Source: Janthinobacterium sp. FW305-129 (GTDB lineage: Bacteria; Pseudomonadota; Gammaproteobacteria; Burkholderiales; Burkholderiaceae_D). Taken from it: a stretch of 64,000 bases of DNA. Location: NCBI RefSeq assembly GCF_020858115.1, contig NZ_JACYMM010000001.1:744001-808000 (forward strand), written 5' to 3'. A model generated the notes under the pieces. It was not told the origin of the DNA. It saw only the letters and a program-made list of their open reading frames with translations, and ran no database searches. Below, in pieces: positions 1-8,552 of this stretch (the first letter of the stretch is position 1; each line of letters begins with the position of its first letter). The position numbers and the translations under genes are program-made.

Positions 1-1
1 C

Positions 2-3000
2 ACGAGCGGCGCCATCATTTACGTCAACGACAAGTTCTGCGCCATCAGCGGCTTCGCGCGCGAAGAGCTGGTCGGCCAGACGCACCGCCTGATCAACTCG
101 CACACGCATGCGGACGCCTTCTTTGCGCAGATGTGGCAGACCATTACCGCCGGCCAGGTCTGGCATGGCGAAATCTGCAACCATGCCAAGGATGGCGGCC
201 AATACTGGGTGGACGCCACCATCGTGCCCTTCCTCGATGCGGCCGGCAAGCCATACCAGTACATCGCCATCCGCACGGAAATCAGCGAGAGCAAGCGCAT
301 GGCCGAGACCATCGCGAAAAGCGAGCGCGAATACCGCAACGTCGTCAACAGCCTCAATGAAGTGGTCTTCCGCACCGACTTGAACGGCGCCTGGACCTTC
401 CTGAACCCCGCCTGGCACACCATCACCGGTTTTTCCATCGCCGACAGCCTGGGCAAGCGTATCCTGCAATTCGTCGATGTGCGCGACCGCGAGCGCGCCG
501 CCGCCGGCCTGGCCCAGCTGCTGGACGGCCAGGTGGACAGCATGCGCCATGAAGCGCGCTACGTCACCAGCGACGGCAACGTGCGCTGGATCGACGTATG
601 CGCACGCGCCGAACGCGACGGCCTGGGGCGCCTGGCCGGCATCACGGGCAGCCTCACCGACATCACCGAGCGGCGCCTGGCGGCGCGCGAGCTGCGGCAC
701 AACCTCAATTTCGTCGACGCACTGATCGAAACCATCCCTATCCCCTTGTACCTGAAGGACGTGCAGGGCCGCTACCTGCGCGCCAACCGCGCCTTCTGCG
801 CCTTCTTCCAGCTCGCGCAAGCGGATATCCTGGGCATGACGGCGGCCGACATCCTGCCGCCGCAGGAAGCGCAGCTGGTGGCGCGGCAGGACCTGCGCCT
901 GATGCTCGACAAGGGCAACCAGACGTATGAAGACCGGCTGACCGCCGGCACGCGGCAGGTCGACGTGCTGTTCAGCAAGGCAACCCTGCTGAAGTCCGAC
1001 GGCAGCCTGCACGGCCTGGTGGGCACCCTGGTCGACATTTCCAGCCAAAAGGCGGCCGAACGGGCCCTGTTGCTGGCCAAGGAAGCGGCCGAGTCGGCCA
1101 GCCGCTCGAAGAGCGAATTCCTGGCCAACATGAGCCATGAAATCCGCACGCCGATGAATGGCATCCTGGGCATGACGGACCTGGTGCTCGATTCCGAGCT
1201 CGATGGCCACCAGCGCAAGTACCTGGAAATCGTCAAGGCCTCGGCCGACGCCCTGCTGTGCATCATCAACGACATCCTCGATTTCTCGAAGATCGAGGCG
1301 GGCATGCTGACGCTGGAAAGCATCCCCTTCGACCTGCGCCAGCTGATGCAGGAAACCATGCGCGCCCACGCCATGCGGGCGCAGGCCAGCGGGCTGGAAC
1401 TGGTGCTCGACATCGATCCCGCGCTGCCGCAAACCTTGCTGGGCGACCCGGGCCGCTTGCGCCAGGTGCTGACCAACCTGGCGGGCAACGCCATCAAGTT
1501 CACGCCGCGCGGCGAGGTGGTCGTCAGCGCCCGGCTGCGCGCCGGCGGCAACGGCATGGCCCGGCTGCAGCTGGACGTGCGCGACACCGGCATCGGCATT
1601 GCCGCCGACATGCAGGAGGCCGTCTTCGACGCCTTCCAGCAGGAAGACGGGTCGACCACGCGGCGCTTCGGCGGCACGGGACTGGGCCTGTCGATCACAC
1701 GCCGCCTGGTGACGATGATGAAAGGCAGTATCAGCCTGTCGAGCGAACTGGGCAAGGGCAGCTGCTTCACCGTCGACCTGGCCCTGCCCGTCGGCGAGCA
1801 GCAGCCCTTGCTGCCGCCGCCCGGCGCTTCGCTGGCGGGACGCAGCATCCTGCTGGTCGACGACAACCCCAGCAACCTGACCATCCTGCGCAGGATCTTC
1901 GAGCATTGCGGCGCCAGCGTCACCGCCTGCGAGTCGGGCGAGGCAGCGCTCGACGGCTGCCGCACCAGCTTGCCCGCGGACTGCATCATCATGGACTGCG
2001 CCATGCCCGGCATGAATGGCTTCGACACGGCAGCGGCCCTGGCCGCCCTGCCCCACTGGAGCCAGGTGCCCATCGTCATGCTGTCGTCCAGCGGCAGCCT
2101 GGGCGACGCGGCACGCTGCCGCGAACTGGGCATCGACGGCTACCTGCTCAAGCCTGCCAGCCCCGAGGAACTGCTGGCCATCACCGCGGGCGTGCTGGGC
2201 ACGTGCCGCGGCATGCCCGGCGCCGCCCCCGCCACAGCGCCCCAGTGCGTGCGCGCAGACACGCCCGGCCTGGACATCCTGCTGGTCGAGGACAACGCCA
2301 TGAACCGCGAACTGGCCACCGTGCTGCTGTCGAATGCGGGGCACCGGGTCACGCATGCGGCAAACGGCCGCATCGCCCTCGAATGCCAGGCGGCGGCCCA
2401 TTTCGACCTGATCCTGATGGACCTGCAGATGCCGGAAATGGGCGGTTTCGACGCCACCGCGCAGATACGCGCGCGCGAAGCGCAGGGCATGCCGAAGAGC
2501 GTCATCATCGCCATGACGGCCAGCGCCTTCGAAGGCGACCGCGAACGCTGCATCGCCGCCGGCATGGACGACTACCTGTCCAAGCCGTTCCGCACGGCCG
2601 CCTTCCAGAGCCTGATCGAACAGCATGTATTGCGAATAAGCGAGCAACCACCGGCCCTGGCGCCGGCCATGAGCGTGCCGGCAAGGAACGGCGCGCCGCG
2701 CTTCGACTATGCCGCCGCGCTGGCCGACGCCGACGCCGACGTGCTCGGCATCATCGGCGCATCGTTCCTGGCCGGCTTGCCGGGACAGCTGGCGGCCATG
2801 CGCGCGGCCCTGCAGGCAGGGGAGCGGCCCGCCGCAAGCCGGCAAGCCCATACCCTGGCCGGCTTGCTGGCCAACTTCCATGCGGCTCCCGCCGTCGCCA
2901 TCGCCGCCGCCATCGAGCGCGAAGCGGCAAATGCTCCGCAGGCGGCGCTGCTGGCGCGGCTCGATGCGCTGGAGGAGCAAGTGCGGCTGTTTGTGCAGGA

Positions 3001-3058
3001 CACCGGCGCGGCCATCCCGGCGGCAGGCTGCCTGCTGCACGCATCCGGCCAAACTTGA
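2..3058 (+). CDS. Hybrid sensor histidine kinase, 5'-truncated by window edge
   Basis: The reading frame is open from the first base, so the N-terminus lies outside the window. Visible in order are at least three PAS/PAC segments (ending near base 1080), a HisKA dimerisation helix with the phospho-acceptor motif SHEIRTP (about base 1135), and a HATPase with the N-box NLAGNAIKF and G boxes DTGIGIA and GGTGLGL. Two receiver domains follow, with acceptor Asp in IMDCAMPG and LMDLQMPE, and then a C-terminal Hpt-like helix (QAHTLAGLL). The Hpt motif lacks the usual Lys after the His (HTLAG rather than HxLKG). This is a complete multistep phosphorelay in one chain, similar in plan to BarA-like kinases. 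The signal is unknown, and no cognate regulator is adjacent in the window. Confidence 0.93.
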   Translation, partial: TSGAIIYVNDKFCAISGFAREELVGQTHRLINSHTHADAFFAQMWQTITAGQVWHGEICNHAKDGGQYWVDATIVPFLDAAGKPYQYIAIRTEISESKRMAETIAKSEREYRNVVNSLNEVVFRTDLNGAWTFLNPAWHTITGFSIADSLGKRILQFVDVRDRERAAAGLAQLLDGQVDSMRHEARYVTSDGNVRWIDVCARAERDGLGRLAGITGSLTDITERRLAARELRHNLNFVDALIETIPIPLYLKDVQGRYLRANRAFCAFFQLAQADILGMTAADILPPQEAQLVARQDLRLMLDKGNQTYEDRLTAGTRQVDVLFSKATLLKSDGSLHGLVGTLVDISSQKAAERALLLAKEAAESASRSKSEFLANMSHEIRTPMNGILGMTDLVLDSELDGHQRKYLEIVKASADALLCIINDILDFSKIEAGMLTLESIPFDLRQLMQETMRAHAMRAQASGLELVLDIDPALPQTLLGDPGRLRQVLTNLAGNAIKFTPRGEVVVSARLRAGGNGMARLQLDVRDTGIGIAADMQEAVFDAFQQEDGSTTRRFGGTGLGLSITRRLVTMMKGSISLSSELGKGSCFTVDLALPVGEQQPLLPPPGASLAGRSILLVDDNPSNLTILRRIFEHCGASVTACESGEAALDGCRTSLPADCIIMDCAMPGMNGFDTAAALAALPHWSQVPIVMLSSSGSLGDAARCRELGIDGYLLKPASPEELLAITAGVLGTCRGMPGAAPATAPQCVRADTPGLDILLVEDNAMNRELATVLLSNAGHRVTHAANGRIALECQAAAHFDLILMDLQMPEMGGFDATAQIRAREAQGMPKSVIIAMTASAFEGDRERCIAAGMDDYLSKPFRTAAFQSLIEQHVLRISEQPPALAPAMSVPARNGAPRFDYAAALADADADVLGIIGASFLAGLPGQLAAMRAALQAGERPAASRQAHTLAGLLANFHAAPAVAIAAAIEREAANAPQAALLARLDALEEQVRLFVQDTGAAIPAAGCLLHASGQT

Positions 3059-3103
3059 TGTAGATCATAATTTTTTGAACAAGCTCTTGCTATCCTGTAA
3101 AAA
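3055..3103 (+). promoter_or_regulatory. FNR/ANR-type box and class II promoter for phaC-usp
   Basis: TTGATGTAGATCAT at 3055-3068 matches the FNR/ANR half-sites TTGAT-N4-ATCAA with one mismatch. A -10-like TATCCT lies at 3091-3096, predicting a start near 3103. The centre of the box then falls at -41.5, the classical position for class II activation. The box overlaps the stop codon of the upstream kinase. A Shine-Dalgarno AGGAG precedes the phaC ATG. The site is seen directly; the regulator is inferred. Confidence 0.68.
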
Positions 3104-3120
3104 AATGACAGGAGTCCTGG

Positions 3121-4926
3121 ATGAGCAAGACGCAGCCGAGCAAGGCGGAGCACAACGTGGAACATGAGCGCCTGGGCAGCGCCTGGCAAGGCGTGCCGGT
3201 GCCCGACTATCCGGAAAGCGCGCCCGAGGGCGCCACCCTGGATCTGCTGCTGAACGCCTGGCTGGGCAAGTTTACGGGCGGCATTTCGCCGGCCGCGCTG
3301 GGCAACGCCTATGCCGACTGGCTCAGCCACCTGGCGCTGGCGCCATCGAAACAGCAAGCGCTGCTGCAGGAAGCGTGGAAAAAGATCGGCCGCTGGCAAC
3401 AGTACGCCATGCAAGCTGCGCTGCCGGGTGCGCCCTTCGGGCCGCCATGCATCGCGCCGCTGCCGCAGGACCGCCGCTTCGACGACGCGGCCTGGCAGCG
3501 CTGGCCCTACAACCTGGTCTACCAGGGCTTCTTGCTGCAGCAGCAGTGGTGGCACCGTGCCACCACGGGCGTGCGCGGCGTGGCGCCGCACCACGAAGAT
3601 GTCGTCACGTTTACCGTGCGCCAGTGGCTCGACATGCTGGCGCCGTCGAACTTCCTGCTGACCAATCCCGTGGTGCAGCAGGCAACCCTGGAAAGCGGCG
3701 GCGCCAGCCTGGCGCGCGGCATGGCCCACGCGGCCGAGGACTGGCAGCGCGCCGCCATGGGCGTGCATGCGCCCGACCAGCGCACCTATCAGGTGGGCGT
3801 CAACGTGGCCGTCACGCCGGGCAAGGTGGTCTACCGCAACGACTTAATCGAATTGATCCAGTACGCTCCCGCGACCGCCACGGTGCATGCCACGCCGCTG
3901 CTGTTCGTGCCCGCCTGGATCATGAAGTTCTATATTCTCGACCTGTCGCCGCACAATTCGCTGGTGCGCTACCTGGTGCAGCAAGGCCACACGGTGTTCA
4001 TGATTTCCTGGAAAAACCCCACCGAGGAAGACCGCGAGCTGTCGCTGGAAGACTACCGCCAGCTGGGCGTGATGGACGCGCTCGACGCCGTTGCCCGCCT
4101 CACGGGCGCGCCGCAGGTGCACGCGGCCGGCTACTGCCTGGGCGGCACCCTGCTGGCGATCGCCGCCGCCACGATGGCGCGCGACGGCGACACGCGTCTG
4201 GCCAGCCTCACCATGCTCGCCTCGCAGGTCGATTTCAAGGAACCGGGCGAACTGTCGCTGTTCATCGACGACAGCCAGGTCAGCTTCCTGGAAGCGGCCA
4301 TGTGGAAGCAGGGCTACCTCGATACGAAGCAGATGGCGGGCGCCTTCCAGCTGCTGCGTTCGAACGACCTGATCTGGTCGCGCCGGCTGCGCCACTACCT
4401 GCTGGGACTCGACGAGCAGGACAGCGACCTGATGGCCTGGAATGCGGACGCCACGCGCATGCCCTGCCGCATGCACTCGGAATACCTGCGCCGCCTGTTC
4501 CTGCACAACGACCTGGCCGAAGGGCGCTACCGCACGGCGGGCCGCCACATCGCCCTGCCCGACATCGACGCGCCCATCTTCGCCGTCGGCACCCTGACGG
4601 ACCACGTGGCGCCGTGGCGCTCCGTGTACAAGCTGCAGCTGCTGACCGACACGGACGTCACCTTTTTACTCACGTCGGGCGGCCACAACGCGGGCGTCGT
4701 CTCGCCGCCGGGCCAGCCGCGCCGCAGCTACCAGCTGGCCACGCACCGCCACGACGCGCCCTACATCGACGCGGACAGCTGGCAGCGCGACGTGCCGCAC
4801 CATGACGACTCGTGGTGGCCGGCCTGGCAAGCCTGGCTGGCAGAACGCGCGGGCGCGCAAGCGGCGCCGCCGGCCATGGGGGCTGCCCTGGGCGACGCGC
4901 CGGGCAGCTACGTGCTGCAGACCTGA
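3121..4926 (+). CDS. phaC: Class I poly(3-hydroxyalkanoate) synthase
   Basis: 601 residues, typical of class I PHA synthases, which polymerise (R)-3-hydroxyacyl-CoA on the surface of storage granules. The PhaC N-terminal domain covers about residues 60-250 and the alpha/beta-hydrolase catalytic domain the rest. The lipase-like box GYCLGG supplies the nucleophile Cys339; the likely catalytic Asp is in TLTDHVAPW and the His in SGGHNAGV. The ATG follows a good AGGAG. The gene is followed after 31 bases by a universal stress protein, and both sit behind a predicted FNR/ANR promoter. No phaA, phaB or phasin gene is adjacent, so this may be a secondary synthase used under low oxygen rather than the housekeeping phaCAB copy. 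Confidence 0.92.
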   Translation: MSKTQPSKAEHNVEHERLGSAWQGVPVPDYPESAPEGATLDLLLNAWLGKFTGGISPAALGNAYADWLSHLALAPSKQQALLQEAWKKIGRWQQYAMQAALPGAPFGPPCIAPLPQDRRFDDAAWQRWPYNLVYQGFLLQQQWWHRATTGVRGVAPHHEDVVTFTVRQWLDMLAPSNFLLTNPVVQQATLESGGASLARGMAHAAEDWQRAAMGVHAPDQRTYQVGVNVAVTPGKVVYRNDLIELIQYAPATATVHATPLLFVPAWIMKFYILDLSPHNSLVRYLVQQGHTVFMISWKNPTEEDRELSLEDYRQLGVMDALDAVARLTGAPQVHAAGYCLGGTLLAIAAATMARDGDTRLASLTMLASQVDFKEPGELSLFIDDSQVSFLEAAMWKQGYLDTKQMAGAFQLLRSNDLIWSRRLRHYLLGLDEQDSDLMAWNADATRMPCRMHSEYLRRLFLHNDLAEGRYRTAGRHIALPDIDAPIFAVGTLTDHVAPWRSVYKLQLLTDTDVTFLLTSGGHNAGVVSPPGQPRRSYQLATHRHDAPYIDADSWQRDVPHHDDSWWPAWQAWLAERAGAQAAPPAMGAALGDAPGSYVLQT

Positions 4927-4957
4927 GAACCGACAACCGACAACCGAGGAAAACGCC

Positions 4958-5803
4958 ATGCCCTACACTACCCTGCTGGTCCACGTAGACAATTCCCGCC
5001 ACTGCGCCCAGCGCATCCGCCTGGCCGTGCGCCTGGCCATCGCCGAAGGCGCCCACCTGATCGGTTCGGCCATGAGCGGCATTTCGCGCTACGCGTATGG
5101 CGGCGGCGTCAACGCGCTGCAGTTTGCGCCGGCGCAAATGCAGGCGCTGCGCACCCAGGCCAGCGACGCGCTGCACGACTTCGAGCGCATCGCCCGCGAG
5201 GAAGGCCTGGGCACCTATGAAACGCGCTTCGTCGACGACGACGCGCAAGGCGCGCTGCTGCTGCAGGCGCGCTATTGCGACTTGCTGATCCTGGGCCAGA
5301 CGGACGCGCAGGACACGCCCTCGCGCGTCATCGCTGGCACGGCCGAATACCTGATGCTCCATTGCGGCCGCCCCGTGCTGATGGTGCCGCATGCGCCCGC
5401 CGCCGTCCCGCCGCAGACGGGCCAGCATCCGCTGCTGGCCTGGAACGGCAGCGCCGAAGCGCTGCGCGCCATCACCGATGCGCTGCCGCTGCTGCAGCGC
5501 GCGCGGCAAGTCACCCTGGCCGTCGTCAATTCGCACGCCCAGCCGGCCGCGCACGGCGAGCAGCCGGGCGCCGACCTGGCCCTGTACCTGGCGCGGCACG
5601 GCGTCAACGTCGAGGTGCTGCAACATGACACGCCGCCGGGGCAGGACGTGGGCGCGGCCCTGCTGGCGATGGCGACGCAGCGGCGCTGCGACCTGGTCGT
5701 GATGGGCTGCTACGGCCACATGCGCCTGCGCGAAGCACTGCTGGGCGGCGTCACGCGCACGGTGCTGCAGGAGACGACCTTGCCGGTGCTGGTCTCGCAC
5801 TAG
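4958..5803 (+). CDS. Tandem universal stress protein (UspA family)
   Basis: 281 residues made of two UspA folds. The first begins YTTLLVHVDNS; the second begins near HPLLAWNGSAEALRA. Both halves end with family-typical segments: PSRVIAGTAEYLMLHCGRPVLMVPH in the first, and GCYGHMRLREALLGGVTRTVLQ with the TTLPVLVSH strand in the second. The second half has the G-x2-G-x(8-9)-G-type ATP-binding context. The start chosen follows GAGGA and gives the canonical N-terminal strand; the frame is open further upstream into phaC but that would give no recognisable sequence. It is probably co-transcribed with phaC. Tandem Usp proteins next to PHA genes are known from low-oxygen regulons of other proteobacteria; here that role is inferred. 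Confidence 0.9.
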   Translation: MPYTTLLVHVDNSRHCAQRIRLAVRLAIAEGAHLIGSAMSGISRYAYGGGVNALQFAPAQMQALRTQASDALHDFERIAREEGLGTYETRFVDDDAQGALLLQARYCDLLILGQTDAQDTPSRVIAGTAEYLMLHCGRPVLMVPHAPAAVPPQTGQHPLLAWNGSAEALRAITDALPLLQRARQVTLAVVNSHAQPAAHGEQPGADLALYLARHGVNVEVLQHDTPPGQDVGAALLAMATQRRCDLVVMGCYGHMRLREALLGGVTRTVLQETTLPVLVSH

Positions 5804-5945
5804 CGCAGCCATGCGCCGGGAAAAATAAAGCGGCGCTGGCGGCGGCGCCGGAAGGTCTACAATGGTTGCGCAGCCGTCCGCCGCGCGCTTACTCTTCTGC
5901 AGCTGCGCGGTCTTTGCCGTTTCCCCTACATCAAGGAGTATCCGC

Positions 5946-6644
5946 ATGAGCCAGCAAGCCACCATCGTCCTCGTCCACGGTTTCTGGGGCGGCGCCGCCC
6001 ACTGGAGCCGCGTCATCGCCGAATTGCGGCGGCAGGGCCACACGGCCATCCGCGCCGTCGAACTGCCCTTGACGTCGCTGGCCGACGATGCCGAGCGCAC
6101 GCGCAAGATGGTGGCGCAGGTGCCTGGCCCGGTGTTGTTGGTAGGACACTCCTATGGCGGCGCCGTCATCAGCGTGGCCGGCAATGCGCCGAATGTGGCG
6201 GGCCTCGTGTACATCGCCGCCTTCGCCCCCGACGCGGGCGAAAGCCCGGGCAGCATCACGCAGGAACACCCGCCGCTGGGCGCGGCCAGCCTGGAAGGCG
6301 ACAGCGACGGCTATCTGTGGGTCAAGCCCGAGCAATACCATGACAGCTTTTGCCAGGACCTCGACGCGGAAGAAGGCGCCGTGCTGGGCGTGATCCAGAA
6401 GGCGCCGTTGGCCAGCACCTTCGGCGATACGGTCAGCGACCCGGCCTGGAAGCATAAACCCAGCTGGTACCAGGTTTCCAGCGCCGACCGCATGATTTCC
6501 CCCGTCAACCAGGAGCGCATGGCCGCGCGCCTGCAAGCGCGCAAAGTCATCACGCTCAACGCCAGCCACGCCTCGCTGGCCTCGCGTCCCGTGGAGGTGG
6601 CCGCGCTGATCCTCGAGGCGGCTGCGGCGGTGCTGGTGAAATAG
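5946..6644 (+). CDS. Alpha/beta hydrolase, small esterase-like
   Basis: 232 residues with the alpha/beta-hydrolase core. The oxyanion-hole region is LVHGFWGGAAHW, the nucleophile elbow is GHSYGG and the C-terminal catalytic His is in LNASHASLAS. It belongs to a common group of small cytosolic hydrolases with no signal peptide, similar to EstC-like esterases. The substrate cannot be read from the sequence. The ATG follows AAGGAG with good spacing. A -10-like TACAAT at 5858-5863 suggests its own promoter, so it is probably monocistronic. It converges with the defence-like island on the other strand. Confidence 0.85.
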   Translation: MSQQATIVLVHGFWGGAAHWSRVIAELRRQGHTAIRAVELPLTSLADDAERTRKMVAQVPGPVLLVGHSYGGAVISVAGNAPNVAGLVYIAAFAPDAGESPGSITQEHPPLGAASLEGDSDGYLWVKPEQYHDSFCQDLDAEEGAVLGVIQKAPLASTFGDTVSDPAWKHKPSWYQVSSADRMISPVNQERMAARLQARKVITLNASHASLASRPVEVAALILEAAAAVLVK

Positions 6645-6652
6645 GCAAAAAG

Positions 6653-6677
6653 AAGGCTCCCGGGTTACAGGAGCCTT
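6653..6677 (-). terminator. Rho-independent terminator, minus-strand orientation
   Basis: Eight-base arms AAGGCTCC (6653-6660) and GGAGCCTT (6670-6677) enclose a nine-base loop. Read on the minus strand, the stem is followed by TCTTTTT, the expected U-run; on the plus strand no T-run follows. It therefore best terminates leftward transcription of the leo operon, about 175 bases beyond its last stop. Confidence 0.68.
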
Positions 6678-6851
6678 GTGGCGCCGGACAGGCAATGTAC
6701 GCCCGCCGGCGGCTGTGGGGTACAGCGCCGGCCGGACACGCCATCCACGCCAAGGAGGTTCAGTCACCTGCCATCATGCGCATGCACTGAGACAGTTTCA
6801 TCGTAGCAGCTAATTGCGCGGCAAAACTCTCCAATGTTTGCATGGCGGCAA

Positions 6852-8552
6852 TCAGATCGCGGCAAACTCCACGTCAATCGCCTCGCCGGCCTCACGCCAG
6901 GCATGGAATTTTTCACGCTGGCGCTGGCGTTGTGCAACGTCCTTGCGCACTTCCTCGACATTGCCGACCAGCGTCACGTAGTCGCTGAAGAATGTCTCAT
7001 TGAAAGTGGCGGCATCGATCAGCTCCAGCAACTCGGCGCGCTGCTTCTTGAAGTTGCTGACCATGGTCTCGCGCAATTTGCCGAACGCGTCCTGCCGCCG
7101 CGCTTGCTCAATGCTATCCCAGGCTTCCATCACCAGGCCGGCGATAGCGAATGCGCCATTGATGTTCTTGGCCAGGTTCGACGCTCCCCATGGCTTGAAC
7201 TTCAGGTATTTCCCCAGGTCCAGACCCACCATGCCCCCCATGCTGACCAGCCCATCGCGCACACCCAGGATACTCTTGTTATTGATCAAATTATTACTGC
7301 GCAGATAGTTAAGTCCCTGTTTCCCATACTGTTTGACCATGCCATTGAAATGGTTCACTTCAGACTCGAAGCTCACCTGTATCTTGCTCACCTCGAGCGT
7401 CGCCGACTTCAGAGTGCGGTCAAAGATGTTTTTCAGGCGGTTGGACACGATGATGCCTTCATCGCCGACTTCGCGCTCGAAGAATTCTGCGGCAGTATCC
7501 ATCGTCACGCCCTGCGCCTGCAGGATCAAGTCGGAGAAGTACTCGACAATCGAAGAACGCAGGCGTACCCGGGCATCGCTGATTTTGCCGTCCGTGACGG
7601 TGAGCTGCTTGCTCAGGCTGAAATTCATGCCTTCCAGCTTGGCGACTTCCACTGCCTCTTTCTCATCGATCGCCACGGCAATCGGCAACTGCCGCGTCAG
7701 CACGTCGCGGATGATGCTTCTCCTGGTTTCATCGGCAATTGCGACGGCGCCGCCATTGGCCTTGATCTTTTCCGAGGTGGCGGTCTGCAAGGTGGCGATA
7801 TGGGACAAGGCCTTGAATTGCTCCAGATTGTCCAGCCAGTGATGCACGCCCATGTCGAACGGATTGGCAGCCACGCCGACAATGGCCAGCGCCGAGGACT
7901 CGGCCGCCGTCAAGCCGATCAGGTCACTCAGGCGGCCGATCACGTTGGCACGCTTGATCGCCATGCTCTGCTGATATTCCTCGTTGTCGGCCACATCGGC
8001 CACCTCATCGAAACGGCTCAGCACGAAAATTGTGCGCGGCAACAGATTCAGGGTACGGAACAGCCACATCAGATCGTCCTTGTGGCTTTCCTTGATGGGG
8101 TTGACCGGGTTCATCACATACAGCAGCAGATGCGCCTCGCTGACGTATTTCTTGGTGATATCCTTGTACTTCTCGATCGCGTGCGTGTCGGCGTTGAATT
8201 TTTCCTTGAAGCCGAACAGGCCCGGCGTATCGATTAATTCAAAGCCCGCGCCCACATCGTAGATGACGACTTCATTCGACGATTCCCGATGGCTGATCTT
8301 CATGCTCGCCTTGTCGAGCTGCTCCATCCAGGCGGCAGCAATCGAGGTTTTTCCTTCCGAAAAGCCACCCACGAGGGCGATCTTCAGTTTTTCACCGGAA
8401 ACACTGCTCAGCGCAGCCTCAAGCTTGTGCCGGGTATTTTCCTCGATCTGCACGCCTGCGTCCTGTCCCTGCTGCAGAAACACTTGCAACTTTTGCAGGA
8501 TAGCCAGCGCCTGTGCTTTCTTGACTTGAAATGCGTCTAAGGTATGTTCCAT
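6852..8552 (-). CDS. leoA: LeoA-like dynamin-family GTPase (Eleos defence component)
   Basis: 566 residues, close to the length of enterotoxigenic E. coli LeoA. The P-loop GGFSEGKTS is at residues 62-70, the G3 motif DTPG at 108-111, and a G4-like LSRFDEV at about 178-184, where the usual N/TKxD is replaced by RFD. A helical region follows, with a hydrophobic stretch near residue 430 (SILGVRDGLVSMGGMVGL) that may act as a membrane-contacting tip. The start codon overlaps the stop of the upstream dynamin gene as TAATG, so translation is probably coupled. LeoA with LeoBC is the pair named Eleos, an anti-phage system. The pairing and P-loops are seen; anti-phage function is inferred. Confidence 0.8.
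   Translation of the reverse strand: MEHTLDAFQVKKAQALAILQKLQVFLQQGQDAGVQIEENTRHKLEAALSSVSGEKLKIALVGGFSEGKTSIAAAWMEQLDKASMKISHRESSNEVVIYDVGAGFELIDTPGLFGFKEKFNADTHAIEKYKDITKKYVSEAHLLLYVMNPVNPIKESHKDDLMWLFRTLNLLPRTIFVLSRFDEVADVADNEEYQQSMAIKRANVIGRLSDLIGLTAAESSALAIVGVAANPFDMGVHHWLDNLEQFKALSHIATLQTATSEKIKANGGAVAIADETRRSIIRDVLTRQLPIAVAIDEKEAVEVAKLEGMNFSLSKQLTVTDGKISDARVRLRSSIVEYFSDLILQAQGVTMDTAAEFFEREVGDEGIIVSNRLKNIFDRTLKSATLEVSKIQVSFESEVNHFNGMVKQYGKQGLNYLRSNNLINNKSILGVRDGLVSMGGMVGLDLGKYLKFKPWGASNLAKNINGAFAIAGLVMEAWDSIEQARRQDAFGKLRETMVSNFKKQRAELLELIDAATFNETFFSDYVTLVGNVEEVRKDVAQRQRQREKFHAWREAGEAIDVEFAAI

Noticed and set aside
6760..6843. A 27-residue minus-strand frame just after leoA (MQTLESFAAQLAATMKLSQC start)
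   Set aside because: Close to the leoA stop but without a Shine-Dalgarno sequence or recognisable feature; too short to support as a gene from sequence alone.
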